NCBI RefSeq assembly: GCF_039696035.1
Contig: NZ_CP155567.1
Location: forward strand, 1,005,501-1,069,500
Direction: 5' to 3'
Origin: Microbulbifer sp. SAOS-129_SWC
GTDB lineage: Bacteria; Pseudomonadota; Gammaproteobacteria; Pseudomonadales; Cellvibrionaceae
Length of the DNA stretch: 64,000 nucleotides
Shown here piece by piece: positions 6,885-15,739 of this stretch (the stretch's first letter is position 1; every line of letters begins with the position of its first letter). The notes under the pieces are model-generated. The model made no database searches and was not told the DNA's origin. It was given only the letters and a program-made list of their open reading frames with translations. The position numbers were made by a program, and so were the translations under genes.

Positions 6885-9357
6885 TGCATTTGGCCTGGTT
6901 GAGTTCGATGGTGCCGAGATTGAGCCAATCCTTATTAGAGCCGAGAACCTGCACCGGTACCCGGCACTGGTTCCAGCGGATATGGGTAAACGCCAGGTTT
7001 TTAGGCGTGCTGTAGTATTGCAACTGGAACAGGCCGTACTGATCGGTGGTGGTCTGCTGCCCGGCCAGGGTAAATGTGGCATCGGCCACCGGGGCCCCGT
7101 CATTGGTGATGCGGCCCATGACCAGGATCAGCGATTTTATCTGGTAACTCGTGCTGGCAATGTTCCCGGGGTAAAGAGTGACCGTCTCGCTGGTGTCCCG
7201 GTAGTCGTAAAACCCCTCGCCGAGTGGCCGCACGGCCACTTCATAGGTGTCGAAGGCGGGCACACTGATCAGCGACCGCCCGCCGCCGGTGGCGTAGCCG
7301 CGCCGCTGGCCGTTGATCAGTATTTCGAACTGATCGTCCCTGGCGCCGTTGATATCCACGAGTACGCCGCTGTCATAGGATTGCTCCCCGCCCCAGGTAA
7401 AGTGGTCGCCGTCCGAGACCAGCGTGGTACTGAAGTTACCCACGTAACTCAGGGTCCGGCTGTCGCCATCCAGATAATTAATACCGGAGGTGAAGTAGCC
7501 GCGCCGCCCGGCCACGCGGGTCTGGCTACGCAGCGACAGCGTGCCGCCGTCGCTCTCGCCGTGGATCTGCTCCTGCACGTCACTGGCCCAGCGTTCACCA
7601 TCGTTCCAACTGCTGCTGAACCCCGCGTACTGGCGGTCGCCCGCGACTGCACCGGTGTCTGCGCGCAGGGAGGCGCCGTGATTCCAGTGGGCGCCGTTGT
7701 AGCGGAACTGCAGGCTGATGCTGTAGAGCTGTTCACGGCCGCTGTCGTTGTAGCTCAGGCGCAGATCGCCGCCCCAGGCTTTTCGCCGGGCCAGCGGGTA
7801 GAGGTATTCCAGCGTGCGCAGGGTATTGCCGCCGACGGCGACGTTTGCCAGCTGCAGTTGCCCCGGGTTGATCTCCTGGCCCGAGTCCCGCCGCGAGTAG
7901 CGTGCGCTCAAGCGGCCGCGACCCAGTGGCATGTTCAGGGTGGCATTGCGGTTGCGATAGTCGCGGCCGAACAGTGAGGTGTCGTCATCGCCGCCTTGCA
8001 GATAGCTCTCCTGCAGCATCAGGGTTGCCCAGCTACTTTTCAGGGACACCGACAGGCGCCGGCCGCGGTGGCCGTTGCTGGTACCGATCAGGCTCGAGGA
8101 GACGTCGAGGTGCGGGGTGATCCAGCGGCCGCCCATCTCCAGAGCCTGCGACTGGCCGCTGAGGGTGGCGTTGCCGAACAGGCCGAGGTTGTCCAGCAGG
8201 CGCCGCCCGGCGCCGGCCTGGATCAGGTAGTCGCCCTCGCGCTCGGGGACAGCGTGGTCGGGAGAAATCTGCGCGGGCATACCCGCGAGCAGGTTCCACT
8301 GCCATTCACCGGCGGCGGGCAGCTGCGAGTCCTTGGCGAAAAACTGGCGGAATTCGTCCAACTGACGGCCATCCTCGGCGTAGGTCTTCACCGTCACCTC
8401 ATAGGCCCCCTGTGGAAAACTGCGGGTACCGACCAACTGGTTGCCGGCCTCAATCAGCTGGCTGTGGATAAGACGCCCGTCTTTGTAGACCTCCACACGG
8501 CCGCGCACCGGCAGATACACCTCCAGAGGCGTGGCGGTGCGCAGGTCGGCGTCCAGGCGGGTGTTGTTGGATTGATAGAACTCCACCCCGTAAAGCAAGC
8601 CGCCGTTGAAGAAGTGGCTGTTACTGCCGCGTGGCTGCATTAGCCCGGCGGACAGGGCGCGGCCGCGGTAGTCGCGGGTCCAGAACAGGTCGGACAGCTG
8701 TGAGGCCGTTTGTGCCGTGTCGCTCACCGACCAGCGGCCCTGCAGAGAGGACTCGCCAAAGCTGAGAATGGTTTCCCCAAACAGCGTCGCGCTGCGGTTG
8801 TCCTGCCCCGGCGCCGCGGTATCCGAGCGCGCGCCCGACCAGCTGCCGGACAGGTGCTGGCTCAGGGCAAAGCGATTGCTGGCCGGGGGCAGGTAGGGAT
8901 CTTGCTGTACCTGCCGCGTGGGCAGGTACTCGGGGCCGATAAACAGGTCCGCCCGGAAGCGGTCCGGGTCGTAGATGACGCCCAGTACCTGGGTGTTCAG
9001 CACACCGCAGCCGCGCTGTTGCTTCCTGCGGCATACCAGCTGGCTGTTGGTCGGCAGTGTCTGGCTGAGCCGCTCCAGCAGATCTTGCCGGCCGGTCACC
9101 GCGGGGAGCTTGTCCAGCAGTTGCTGGGGGTGTTCAAACTGGAGGGTGTGCGGACCGACCAACGCCCGCTGCCGGTTGTCGAGCAGGCGCCCGCCGTAAT
9201 AGACGTCCACCACCAGTGAGCTGGGTTCGGTGAGGTCTTCGAAGCCTGCGGGAGCGGCCGTTTCCATCGTAAACGCCGCGGACGTCGCCGCCATGGTCGG
9301 CGCACTGCCGCAAAGCAGCGCGCCGCACAGGGCGATTTGCCATGTGATGCGTTGCAT
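6859..9357 (-). CDS. Outer-membrane usher of a chaperone-usher pilus
   Basis: An 832-residue usher that forms the outer-membrane pore and assembly platform for the pilus. Signal peptide about 1-23 (ITWQIALCGALLCGSAPTMA). The N-terminal part LVVDVYYGGRLLDNRQRALV matches the usher N-terminal domain. A region with two cysteines (QLVCRRKQQRGCGVL) and a long run of beta-strand repeats forms the barrel. Plug-like features and a carboxypeptidase-regulatory-like segment (RITNDGAPVADATFTLAGQQ) lie near the C-terminus. ATG 9357 is preferred to the upstream in-frame ATG at 9396 because it places the signal peptide at the N-terminus. It is preceded by the pilin gene and overlaps the tip-subunit gene. Usher identity is strong; the SCPU context places it with CsuD-like ushers. 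Confidence 0.88.
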   Translation of the reverse strand: MQRITWQIALCGALLCGSAPTMAATSAAFTMETAAPAGFEDLTEPSSLVVDVYYGGRLLDNRQRALVGPHTLQFEHPQQLLDKLPAVTGRQDLLERLSQTLPTNSQLVCRRKQQRGCGVLNTQVLGVIYDPDRFRADLFIGPEYLPTRQVQQDPYLPPASNRFALSQHLSGSWSGARSDTAAPGQDNRSATLFGETILSFGESSLQGRWSVSDTAQTASQLSDLFWTRDYRGRALSAGLMQPRGSNSHFFNGGLLYGVEFYQSNNTRLDADLRTATPLEVYLPVRGRVEVYKDGRLIHSQLIEAGNQLVGTRSFPQGAYEVTVKTYAEDGRQLDEFRQFFAKDSQLPAAGEWQWNLLAGMPAQISPDHAVPEREGDYLIQAGAGRRLLDNLGLFGNATLSGQSQALEMGGRWITPHLDVSSSLIGTSNGHRGRRLSVSLKSSWATLMLQESYLQGGDDDTSLFGRDYRNRNATLNMPLGRGRLSARYSRRDSGQEINPGQLQLANVAVGGNTLRTLEYLYPLARRKAWGGDLRLSYNDSGREQLYSISLQFRYNGAHWNHGASLRADTGAVAGDRQYAGFSSSWNDGERWASDVQEQIHGESDGGTLSLRSQTRVAGRRGYFTSGINYLDGDSRTLSYVGNFSTTLVSDGDHFTWGGEQSYDSGVLVDINGARDDQFEILINGQRRGYATGGGRSLISVPAFDTYEVAVRPLGEGFYDYRDTSETVTLYPGNIASTSYQIKSLILVMGRITNDGAPVADATFTLAGQQTTTDQYGLFQLQYYSTPKNLAFTHIRWNQCRVPVQVLGSNKDWLNLGTIELNQAKCNADQVAAQ

Positions 9358-9403
9358 GGAGTCATACTGGCGAGACGCACCGCCGTGACGGTGCACTCGA
9401 GGG

Positions 9404-9949
9404 TTAGTTGGCAGTAACGGTGACTGTCAGGGTGTCGGTGTACGACGTGTTGGTAGCGTTGAGCAGTTCGGACGGATCGATCTGTACCAGGATCTGGGAA
9501 TTCTCTACGCCGTCTCCACAGCCAAGGGCGCCCATGGTGGTGTAGGTCCCGGTGGGAGTTACCGCGCCGTTGCCCGCATCTGCCTCGGTGCCGTCGCTGG
9601 CATCGGCGTCATTGTCGAAAAACACGCGGTAGCTCAGCGTGTTACCAGTGCCGTCATCAAGCAGGAACTGGTTACCGCCGGCGGCATTGGCTCCGCTGAA
9701 ATCAACGCTGAAGTCGGTCACGCCGCCGATCTGGCCGACGCAGATATCATCGGCAGCCTGGAAATCATTGCTGTTGTCCAGGGTGAGATCGTTCAGCCCA
9801 CCCACGGAAATCAGCTGAGTCACGTTCAGGGTCACCAACAGGTCGCCGGTAGAGGTGTTACCGGCACCACCGTCGGTGGCAGCAAGGGCAAGGGCTGATG
9901 TCGCCAGGGCGGTTGTTGCGAGCAGAGAGCGAATAGCGTTTATTTTCAT
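9404..9949 (-). CDS. Spore-coat-U-like major pilin subunit
   Basis: A 181-residue secreted pilin candidate. Signal peptide about 1-23 (INAIRSLLATTALATSALA). The mature chain is acidic, rich in Gly, Ala, Asn and Thr, carries two cysteines (DDICVGQ and ALGCGDG) that could form a disulfide, and ends in an alternating hydrophobic strand (YTDTLTVTVTAN) like the tip subunit. The alternating hydrophobic strand VTLNVTQLISVGGL near the N-terminus would be the donor strand. It is the first gene of the minus-strand pilus operon and lies 46 bp before the usher gene. AGGA lies about 12 bases before ATG 9949. The open frame continues to 10159, but that extension has no signal peptide. High expression from the 300-bp leader region would fit a major subunit. 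Confidence 0.8.
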   Translation of the reverse strand: MKINAIRSLLATTALATSALALAATDGGAGNTSTGDLLVTLNVTQLISVGGLNDLTLDNSNDFQAADDICVGQIGGVTDFSVDFSGANAAGGNQFLLDDGTGNTLSYRVFFDNDADASDGTEADAGNGAVTPTGTYTTMGALGCGDGVENSQILVQIDPSELLNATNTSYTDTLTVTVTAN

Positions 9950-10255
9950 GGCAAATGTTCCTGAGACCATAAAAGGTTGATTGATGGTGGATAATTTTTG
10001 TGCAGGCCTAAACCTGGCGCCGCGCTTTGTTATGGTTTTGGTCGCGGGGTTCATCTCAATTTGCGGCATAATACTTTTTCCGTGATACAAGTCACGTTTT
10101 ATCGATCGAAATATTGTCATTTTGTCCTTTTGGGACACTTTATGCGCGATAGTCCACATTAAGAGGCCACTTCTGTGCTCTTTGAGCCTCCAGCGCTATA
10201 ATCGCGCGCCTCGAAATCACCCATACTGATCAAGATCAAACCAACCAGGCCTGTC
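9950..10255. promoter_or_regulatory. Divergent intergenic region between pilin operon and gltX
   Basis: No gene is seen here. The part near the pilin gene is AT-rich compared with its neighbours and must hold the promoter of the minus-strand pilus operon. The gltX promoter must lie near 10140-10230. CTGATCAAGATCAA at 10226-10239 resembles an FNR-type half-site pair, but it lies inside the likely gltX leader and I give it little weight. Confidence 0.4.
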
Positions 10256-11731
10256 ATGACCGTAAGAACGCGAATTGCCCCGTCTCCCACCGGCGATCCC
10301 CACGTGGGCACCGCCTATATTGCCCTGTTCAACCAGTGCTTCGCCCGCGCCCAGGGCGGCCAGTTTGTGCTGCGCATCGAGGACACTGACCAGCAGCGCA
10401 GTACCCCGGAATCCGAGCAGGCCATCCTCGACAGCCTGCGCTGGCTGGGGCTCGACTGGCAGGAAGGTCCGGACGTGGGCGGCCCGCACGGCCCCTACCG
10501 CCAGAGCGAGCGCGGCGACATCTACAAACAGTACTGTGACGAGCTGGTCGCCAAAGGCCACGCCTTCCTTTGTTACCGTACATCGGAAGAATTGGATCAC
10601 TTGCGCGCCGAATTAAAGGAAGCCGGCCGCGTAGCCCTGAAGCCCAGCGACCTGGTGCTGCCGGCAGAAGAAGTGGCAAAGCGCAAGGCCGCCGGTGAGC
10701 CCTATGTGGTGCGCATGAACGTGCCCGAGAGCGGTACCTGCGTGGTAGAAGACCTGCTGCGCGGCACCATCGAGATCGATTGGGGCCAGGTAGATGCGCA
10801 GATCCTGCTCAAGTCCGACGGCATGCCCACCTACCATCTCGCCAACGTGGTCGACGACCACCTGATGGAAATTACCCATGTGCTGCGCGGCGAGGAGTGG
10901 ATCAACTCCGCGCCCAAGCATAAGCTGCTGTACGAATACTTCGGCTGGGACATGCCGGTGCTGTGCCACCTGCCGCTGCTGCGTAACCCGGACAAGACCA
11001 AGCTGTCCAAGCGCAAGAACCCCACCTCCATTCTCTATTACCAGCGCGCCGGCTTTATGCCCGAAGCGCTGCTGAACTACCTCGGCCGCATGGGCTGGTC
11101 CATGCCCGACGAAAGTGAGAAGTTCACCCTCGACGAAATGCTCAAGCACTTCGATATCCAGCGCGTCTCCCTCGGTGGCCCGGTGTTCGACGTGGAGAAA
11201 CTGTCCTGGCTGAACGGCCTGTGGATCCGCGAGCTCCAGGACGAACAGCTGGCCGACCGCCTGCAGGGCTGGCTGCTCAACCGCGATAACCTGCTCAAGG
11301 TACTGCCCCACGCCAAGGGCCGCATGGAGACCTTCGGTGACTTCATGCCGCTGGTCAGTTTCCTTGCCGCCGGTGATCTGGGGCTCAGCGAAGCCAGCTT
11401 CGCCGACAACAAGCTGGAGCTGGACGAGCAGAAGAAGCTGCTGCAGTTTGCCCTGTGGCGTCTGGAAGCCCTGCGCACCTGGGAGCGGAGCGAGATCTTC
11501 GAAGCCATGAAAGCCCTGTCCACCGCCATGGACATCAAGCTCAAGGACTTCAACGCCCCGCTGTTCGTCGCCGTGAGTGGCACCACCGCCTCCTTCTCGG
11601 TCATGGACGCCATGGTCCTGCTCGGCCCCGACCTGACCCGCGCCCGCCTGCGCCAAGCTATCGACGTCCTCGGCGGCGCCGGCAAGAAGGTGCTGAAGCG
11701 CTGGGAAAAGGAATACGCCTCCCTGGCCTGA
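10256..11731 (+). CDS. gltX: Glutamyl-tRNA synthetase
   Basis: Class I aminoacyl-tRNA synthetase of 491 residues that charges tRNA-Glu in the cytoplasm. The HIGH-type signature is [17 protein letters not shown] at residues 8-24, and the KMSKS-type loop is [10 protein letters not shown] near residue 250. [12 protein letters not shown] and [20 protein letters not shown] are characteristic GluRS segments. The C-terminal anticodon-binding half ends with [15 protein letters not shown]. The length matches non-discriminating bacterial GltX. A tRNA-Ala gene lies downstream, a neighbourhood also found in other gammaproteobacteria. The start ATG 10256 agrees with the conserved N-terminus [12 protein letters not shown]. 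Confidence 0.97.
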   Translation: MTVRTRIAPSPTGDPHVGTAYIALFNQCFARAQGGQFVLRIEDTDQQRSTPESEQAILDSLRWLGLDWQEGPDVGGPHGPYRQSERGDIYKQYCDELVAKGHAFLCYRTSEELDHLRAELKEAGRVALKPSDLVLPAEEVAKRKAAGEPYVVRMNVPESGTCVVEDLLRGTIEIDWGQVDAQILLKSDGMPTYHLANVVDDHLMEITHVLRGEEWINSAPKHKLLYEYFGWDMPVLCHLPLLRNPDKTKLSKRKNPTSILYYQRAGFMPEALLNYLGRMGWSMPDESEKFTLDEMLKHFDIQRVSLGGPVFDVEKLSWLNGLWIRELQDEQLADRLQGWLLNRDNLLKVLPHAKGRMETFGDFMPLVSFLAAGDLGLSEASFADNKLELDEQKKLLQFALWRLEALRTWERSEIFEAMKALSTAMDIKLKDFNAPLFVAVSGTTASFSVMDAMVLLGPDLTRARLRQAIDVLGGAGKKVLKRWEKEYASLA

Positions 11732-11769
11732 TACCTTTCCCCGTAGGAGCCCCGGCGCCAGCCGCAACC

Positions 11770-11925
11770 CGGGCGGACACAAGGTCCGCCCCTACAGATC
11801 GGGTTGTGTGGCCAATATCCACAGCGGCACTTCCGGCGCGCCATGGGCACAGAAGCCAATTGACTCACTGAACGAGTTCCGTAGGGGCAAACCTCGTGTT
11901 TGCCCGCGCGGGCCAGGGGCCCGCC
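11770..11925. repeat. Inverted pair of REP elements (REPIN-like)
   Basis: Two REP-like elements face each other. The left arm at 11770-11795 reads GGGCGGACACAAGGTCCGCC then CCTAC. The right arm at 11881-11925 begins GTAGGGGCAAACCTCGTG and ends in a GC-rich hairpin. The same core (GTAGGGGCGAACCT...TTCGCC) recurs at 26093-26880 and 34263-34404 in this window. The spacer holds GGCAC and TTCC motifs related to the spacers of the other copies. Paired inverted REPs are typical of non-autonomous REPIN elements; no RAYT transposase is visible here. The pair follows gltX without a clear separate terminator and may act as a transcript end. Confidence 0.7.
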
Positions 11926-12024
11926 AGCGAAGCTGCAACCGGCCCTTCCCAACGGCCCCGAACAACGGAAACCAACCCCGACGGCCCGGTCGCTAACTAT
12001 TTGATTAAAAAGTTATTTTTCTTG

Positions 12025-12052
12025 TTGACAGCCGGTCCAGCATTGTTAAAAT
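12025..12052 (+). promoter_or_regulatory. Sigma-70 promoter of the tRNA-Ala gene
   Basis: TTGACA at 12025-12030 (perfect -35) and TAAAAT at 12047-12052 (-10) are separated by 16 bp. A GC-rich discriminator (GCGCCCCGC) follows, which is typical of stringently controlled stable-RNA promoters. The tRNA begins about 45 bases downstream, leaving a short 5' leader. Confidence 0.75.
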
Positions 12053-12097
12053 GCGCCCCGCTTTCGACGGAAACCTATTCCGAAAGCAACCCAATTT

Positions 12098-12173
12098 GGG
12101 GCTATAGCTCAGCTGGGAGAGCGCAACACTGGCAGTGTTGAGGTCAGCGGTTCGATCCCGCTTAGCTCCACCA
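12098..12173 (+). tRNA. tRNA-Ala(GGC)
   Basis: A 76-nt tRNA with encoded CCA. The acceptor stem GGGGCTA pairs with TAGCTCC and contains the G3-U70 wobble pair that is the alanine identity element. D-arm GCTCAGCTGGGAGAGC; anticodon stem-loop CAACA-CTGGCAG-TGTTG with anticodon GGC; T-arm GCGGTTCGATCCCGC with the TTCGATC loop. All stems are complete, so the gene should be functional. It has its own promoter and terminator. Confidence 0.97.
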
Positions 12174-12180
12174 AACAAAG

Positions 12181-12213
12181 AAACCCCCGTACCGAAAGGT
12201 GCGGGGGTTTTTT
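12181..12213 (+). terminator. Rho-independent terminator of tRNA-Ala
   Basis: The stem AAACCCCCGTACC pairs with GGTGCGGGGGTTT around a GAAA tetraloop and is followed by a T run. It starts about 8 bases after the tRNA CCA end, as expected for a monocistronic tRNA transcript. Confidence 0.92.
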
Positions 12214-12689
12214 GTTTTGCCTGAAAAGGATCGGACCGCTGAATGCGGTTTGATCCCGTGGTGGCGCGCAGCCTGATTCGCACAAAATATCGATATAAAT
12301 CAACGGCGTAGGGGCCCGCTTGGCGTGCGGCTTTTTTGTGCCTGAAATTTAAGTCCATATTAAGTCGAAGTTGAGCCAGGGAAGAAAGTTGGCTTACGCT
12401 CCGGGGAGTTCCTCTGGGGTCGCATCTTGTATCCGTCCTTGTCTTCGTGATTTTTCGGCGCAGCGAAAGCGCCTTTACGACGAATCTACCCGATTGACCT
12501 ATGACGACCGACATCAGCAGTGATCCTGCGCTCGTGGGTTTTGTTAAGATGACGGGCTTTAGGGTATAAAGTGGAACGTCTGTCACATGATTGCGCAGGG
12601 GGCGATGAAATGCTGGCCAGACTAAGCCAGTCGTTGAAAGACAATGGAGTTGTGACAGCTTAAGGAGCGCCAGGGCTGGGGGGATACTT
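12214..12689. other. Non-coding stretch between tRNA terminator and galU remnant
   Basis: No open frame here has the codon character of the flanking genes. The short sequence around 12243-12260 (GGTTTGATCCCG) resembles a tRNA T-arm, but no other tRNA parts can be placed. The upstream end of the galU remnant is probably lost within this stretch. It may be a decayed junction at the edge of the exopolysaccharide region. Confidence 0.4.
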
Positions 12690-13412
12690 CCGATCTTTGC
12701 CCGCAGAACGCCATCGAGAACCACTTCGACACCTGCTTCGAACTGGAAGCCCAGCTGGAAAACCGCCTCAAGCGCCACCTGCTGGAAGAAGTACGTTCCA
12801 TCGTGCCGAAAGATGTCACCGTAATATCTGTACGCCAGGCGGACGCCAAGGGCCTGGGTCACGCCATCAGCTGCGCGCGCCCGGTAGTGGGTGACAATTC
12901 GTTTGCGATCCTGCTGCCGGATGTGCCGATCGACCAGTGCGCCGCCGACTGACCACCAAGAACCTTGCCACAATGGTGCGCAACTTCGAACAGAGGCAGG
13001 CCAGCCAGATCATGGGGTAACCGGTGGTCTGGGAAGGGGTAAGCAAATACGGCGTGGTGGATTGCCTGGGCGCAGACCTGCAGACAGGTGGGGCCGCCGA
13101 AATCGATGGCATGGTGAAAAAATCAAGTGTGGACGCGGCGCCCTCGAATAGGTCTGTGGTGGGGCGCGATAATACTGCCGTCGGAAATCTGGGAGTTGCT
13201 GGAAAATACCCTGCCGCGTTCAGGGGGAAATTCAGTTAACTGACGCGATTGATGAATTGCTAAAGCTGCAGGCTGTCGATGCATACCGAATTGTTGGTCA
13301 TAGCCATGATTGTGTAAACAAGCTTGGATATTTGAAAGCCTAGCTAGATTACGGTCTATACAATCATGAAATTGGAGCCGACTTAAAAAACATGTCTATG
13401 TCTTTCAGGTGA
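12690..13412 (+). pseudogene. galU: Decayed UTP-glucose-1-phosphate uridylyltransferase
   Basis: Remnant of galU, whose intact product makes UDP-glucose. Translating across frames recovers conserved GalU segments in order: [66 protein letters not shown], then after a frameshift near 12950 NLATMVRNFEQRQASQIM, and KYGVVDCLGADL. A second shift near 13230 leads to EIQLTDAIDELLKLQAVDAY and GHSHDCVNKLGYLKA. In-frame stops occur within GAD-TGA, at 13018-13020 and near 13341. The N-terminal nucleotide-binding part (the GLGTR-type loop) is missing. Several independent lesions mean it cannot make a working enzyme. It marks the edge of the polysaccharide locus; a functional galU must be elsewhere. Confidence 0.88.
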
Positions 13413-13578
13413 AACGATAAGAGATTGCTTAGATCCAATTTTCTACTGACAGCTACTATAATGATCTAGACCGGCGATAAGAAAAATCTTATTTGCTTCA
13501 AATTGCGAAATTAAATTTCACAAAAGCATTGCGAGTCAGTGTCAGATTCATAGAACAATACTCCGGCGTAAAATTAAG

Positions 13579-14415
13579 ATGAATGAAATTAAGTTAGTTT
13601 ATATCGTCGGATATGGAAGGGTCGGCAGTACACTGTTTGGCAACTTTTTAGCTGCGACAGGAGGATGTGTTAACGTCGGAGAAATGTATAAATGTTTTTT
13701 CGATGAAGATATGTATCAAAAATCATTACCATGTGGTTGTGGTGATGATTTGCCAAGGTGTTCTTTCTGGTCAAAAGTTGACTTCGACGCCAGCTCTGAA
13801 GTTCGTCGTGAGGTGGGTAGAAAGGTACGGAATAGGCATATATTCAGAAACTTCAAGACTTACCTGAAAAATTTCCCGAAAATAAAGAGTCGCTTTAAGG
13901 AACTAAATGAAAGGCTTTCTAAGTGCTGTGAATCAAACGTTGTAGTTGACTCTTCAAAAAACCCAGCCTTCTTAAAGTTTCTAGTTGATTTGGGGGCAGA
14001 ACCATACGTTATACATTTAGTCCGGCGGCCTTCAGATGTAATAAGAAGCTGGTCGAAAAGCAAGCGCTACTTAAAAAAGAAAAATATAATCAAAACTATA
14101 TTTGACATGGCTTATTATGAATATTGTATTAAAGTGGCGTGCAAAGAGATTGCTCGGCATAAAAAAATATTTGTTAAATATGAAGACTTTATCGAGAGTC
14201 CCGAGTCTGAAATAGAGAGAGTGGCAAAATTTATTGGGGAGCCGTTATTTATTAGTAGGCTGGAAGATGATTCTTTTGATGTTCCCTTGTCACATAGTTG
14301 TGCAGGAAATCCATCAAAATTAGATCAAGTGGGAAGAGTCACTTTAAGTAAGGGAAAGTCATGCTCTAGGAGAAGTTTATCTGATGTTCTGCTGGGCGGG
14401 AAGTATGGCTATTAA
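13579..14415 (+). CDS. PAPS-dependent sulfotransferase family protein
   Basis: A 278-residue protein of the sulfotransferase fold, which transfers sulfate from PAPS to a hydroxyl or amino group of a carbohydrate or small molecule. The 5'-phosphosulfate loop is GYGRVGST at residues 11-18. The 3'-phosphate motif is VIHLVRRPSDVIRSWSKS, where Arg and Ser contact PAPS. KYEDFIESPESEIERVAKFI is the usual late helix. No signal peptide or membrane anchor is seen, so it acts in the cytoplasm. Several cysteines near the N-terminus (PCGCGDDLPRCSFW) could bind metal. Base composition is strikingly AT-rich compared with the 60% GC neighbours, which points to horizontal transfer. Its place among glycosyltransferase genes suggests that it sulfates an exopolysaccharide precursor. 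Confidence 0.82.
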   Translation: MNEIKLVYIVGYGRVGSTLFGNFLAATGGCVNVGEMYKCFFDEDMYQKSLPCGCGDDLPRCSFWSKVDFDASSEVRREVGRKVRNRHIFRNFKTYLKNFPKIKSRFKELNERLSKCCESNVVVDSSKNPAFLKFLVDLGAEPYVIHLVRRPSDVIRSWSKSKRYLKKKNIIKTIFDMAYYEYCIKVACKEIARHKKIFVKYEDFIESPESEIERVAKFIGEPLFISRLEDDSFDVPLSHSCAGNPSKLDQVGRVTLSKGKSCSRRSLSDVLLGGKYGY

Positions 14416-15007
14416 TATGAGTTGAGCAAGCTTCGACTTTTTATTATCGGCGATACTTGTGTTAATTACGATGTTGCATTCCGTTTTTCCAGATGCCAAA
14501 TATAGTGACTACCTCTCTGTGTTGGTTAACTCAGTTATTTTTCTTTCAACGTGTCCAACAATACTCGATTGATGAGTTCTGGTGCTGCTGTTGTATTAAT
14601 AACTTCAATAGTTTTATTTTTTTTGACTTTTTGGTAGAGGGGGGAGAGAGCTAATTAATCCCATGCATGGTTCTGCCTCTCTTTAGATATACCCAAAATT
14701 CTTTCTGCAGAAATATTGGCCTTCTGTTTTATTTATAGACTTACTGGTTTGTATATATTTTTTGTGCTAGGGAGTAATGAGTTTGGAGATTTTCGACTCT
14801 TGGCTCTCAAACTGGGGTGGAGCATGTGGTGCCCTCTTTAAATATTTTTAAATTTTATTTTGGGGGGCGATTTTTTATTCCCTCCGCGTTGGGGATAATA
14901 AAAGCAAGCCTCGAGTGCATGCTGAATTTCACTGTCAGTAGTCATGATGGCGGACAATGTAATTATTTATTTACCAGTAATTTTGGTATCCTTTTCACTG
15001 GTTTCTC
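14416..15007 (+). pseudogene. Probable remnant of a membrane polysaccharide polymerase (Wzy-like)
   Basis: No intact gene fits here, but hydrophobic peptides can be read in several frames: LLSAILVLITMLHSVFPDA then YSDYLSVLVNSVIFLST; GAAVVLITSIVLFFLTFW; and further on SHDGGQCNYLFTSNFGILFT. The last piece resembles the 'HN.YL..L.NFGI.G' periplasmic-loop motif of O-antigen polymerases and ligases. Stops and shifts separate the pieces. A Wzy gene is expected in such a cluster and no intact one is present. The low GC content matches the adjacent sulfotransferase genes. The polymerase assignment is an inference from hydrophobicity, the motif and context, and could be wrong. Confidence 0.4.
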
Positions 15008-15046
15008 TTGGGATCTAAACGGTGCGAACGCGTGAACCTGCAAGAC

Positions 15047-15739
15047 ATGAGATGGCTGCTGAAAGACTTTGCAGCTAATTCGTTATTATCACAAGAGATA
15101 TACAGACGATTTATTTCTAGTAGTGGTAATTTTGTAAATGTAGATAGTGATATCGTCGTGGAGGGATATCCCCGTAGCGGCAACACCTTCTTTGCTGCGC
15201 TATTGATGTCTCACTCCTTGCGGCCATTGAAGATGGCCAGGCATAGACATGAGATTGGACAGTTAAAGAGAGCTATTTCACTTGATAAACCAATTTTTTT
15301 GCTGGTCAGGAATCCTCTAAATTCCGTAGCTTCGTTTGTTATTAGAGAGGGAGTTAGTATTAGCTTTGCCTTAAAATATTACATGGAATTTTATGGCTAT
15401 GTTGAGAGGTCAAAAGAAAGTTTAAATGTAATATGTTTCTCTGAAATGATTGATAGGCCTTCTAAATTAATTAAACTTGTTCAAGCGCGTGTGCCTAACT
15501 TACCGTTAACTTACTACGGGACAGGTAGCGACATGAATGTAAGGTCCATGATAATAAATATGGAGTTGGAGGACTCCGGTGGCTCAGAGATAAGGGAAAC
15601 TCATGTCGGTATACCAAGTAAAAAACGCGATTATGAAAAAGAAATAATCTCGAATATTATAGAGAGAAAATATAAAAAAATATATATGGAGTGTCGGTCA
15701 ATTTATGAGAGGGTGTATAGCAAAAGGTATGTGCTTTGA
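15047..15739 (+). CDS. PAPS-dependent sulfotransferase domain protein
   Basis: A second, unrelated-looking sulfotransferase of about 230 residues. The PAPS 5'-phosphosulfate loop is EGYPRSGNTFF at about residues 39-49, and the 3'-phosphate segment is IFLLVRNPLNSVASFVIREG. GIPSKKRDYEKE near the C-terminus is a typical late PAPS-contact region (G-x-x-x-K). The start is uncertain: TTG 15008, GTG 15032 and ATG 15047 are all in frame and none has a clear ribosome site. ATG 15047 gives a reasonable N-terminus. It ends by overlapping the start of the glycosyltransferase gene (TTGA), so the two are coupled. AT-rich like its neighbours. Probably modifies the same glycan as the first sulfotransferase. 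Confidence 0.8.
   Translation: MRWLLKDFAANSLLSQEIYRRFISSSGNFVNVDSDIVVEGYPRSGNTFFAALLMSHSLRPLKMARHRHEIGQLKRAISLDKPIFLLVRNPLNSVASFVIREGVSISFALKYYMEFYGYVERSKESLNVICFSEMIDRPSKLIKLVQARVPNLPLTYYGTGSDMNVRSMIINMELEDSGGSEIRETHVGIPSKKRDYEKEIISNIIERKYKKIYMECRSIYERVYSKRYVL

Noticed and set aside
6724..7977. A 417-residue plus-strand frame over the usher gene
   Set aside because: The usher on the opposite strand is clearly real, and the plus-strand product has no recognisable domain or start signal.
10226..10239. FNR/Anr box before gltX
   Set aside because: It matches 9 of 10 key bases but lies 17 bp before the start codon inside the likely leader of a housekeeping gene; a chance match to a GATC-rich sequence is as likely.
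12240..12262. Second, degenerate tRNA or attachment-site copy next to tRNA-Ala
   Set aside because: Only a T-arm-like string (GGTTTGATCCC) matches. No acceptor or anticodon parts, no integrase gene and no direct repeat of the tRNA end were found.
14817..15035. A 72-residue frame between the sulfotransferase genes
   Set aside because: No ribosome site and no conserved start; it is better explained as one piece of the decayed membrane-protein gene.
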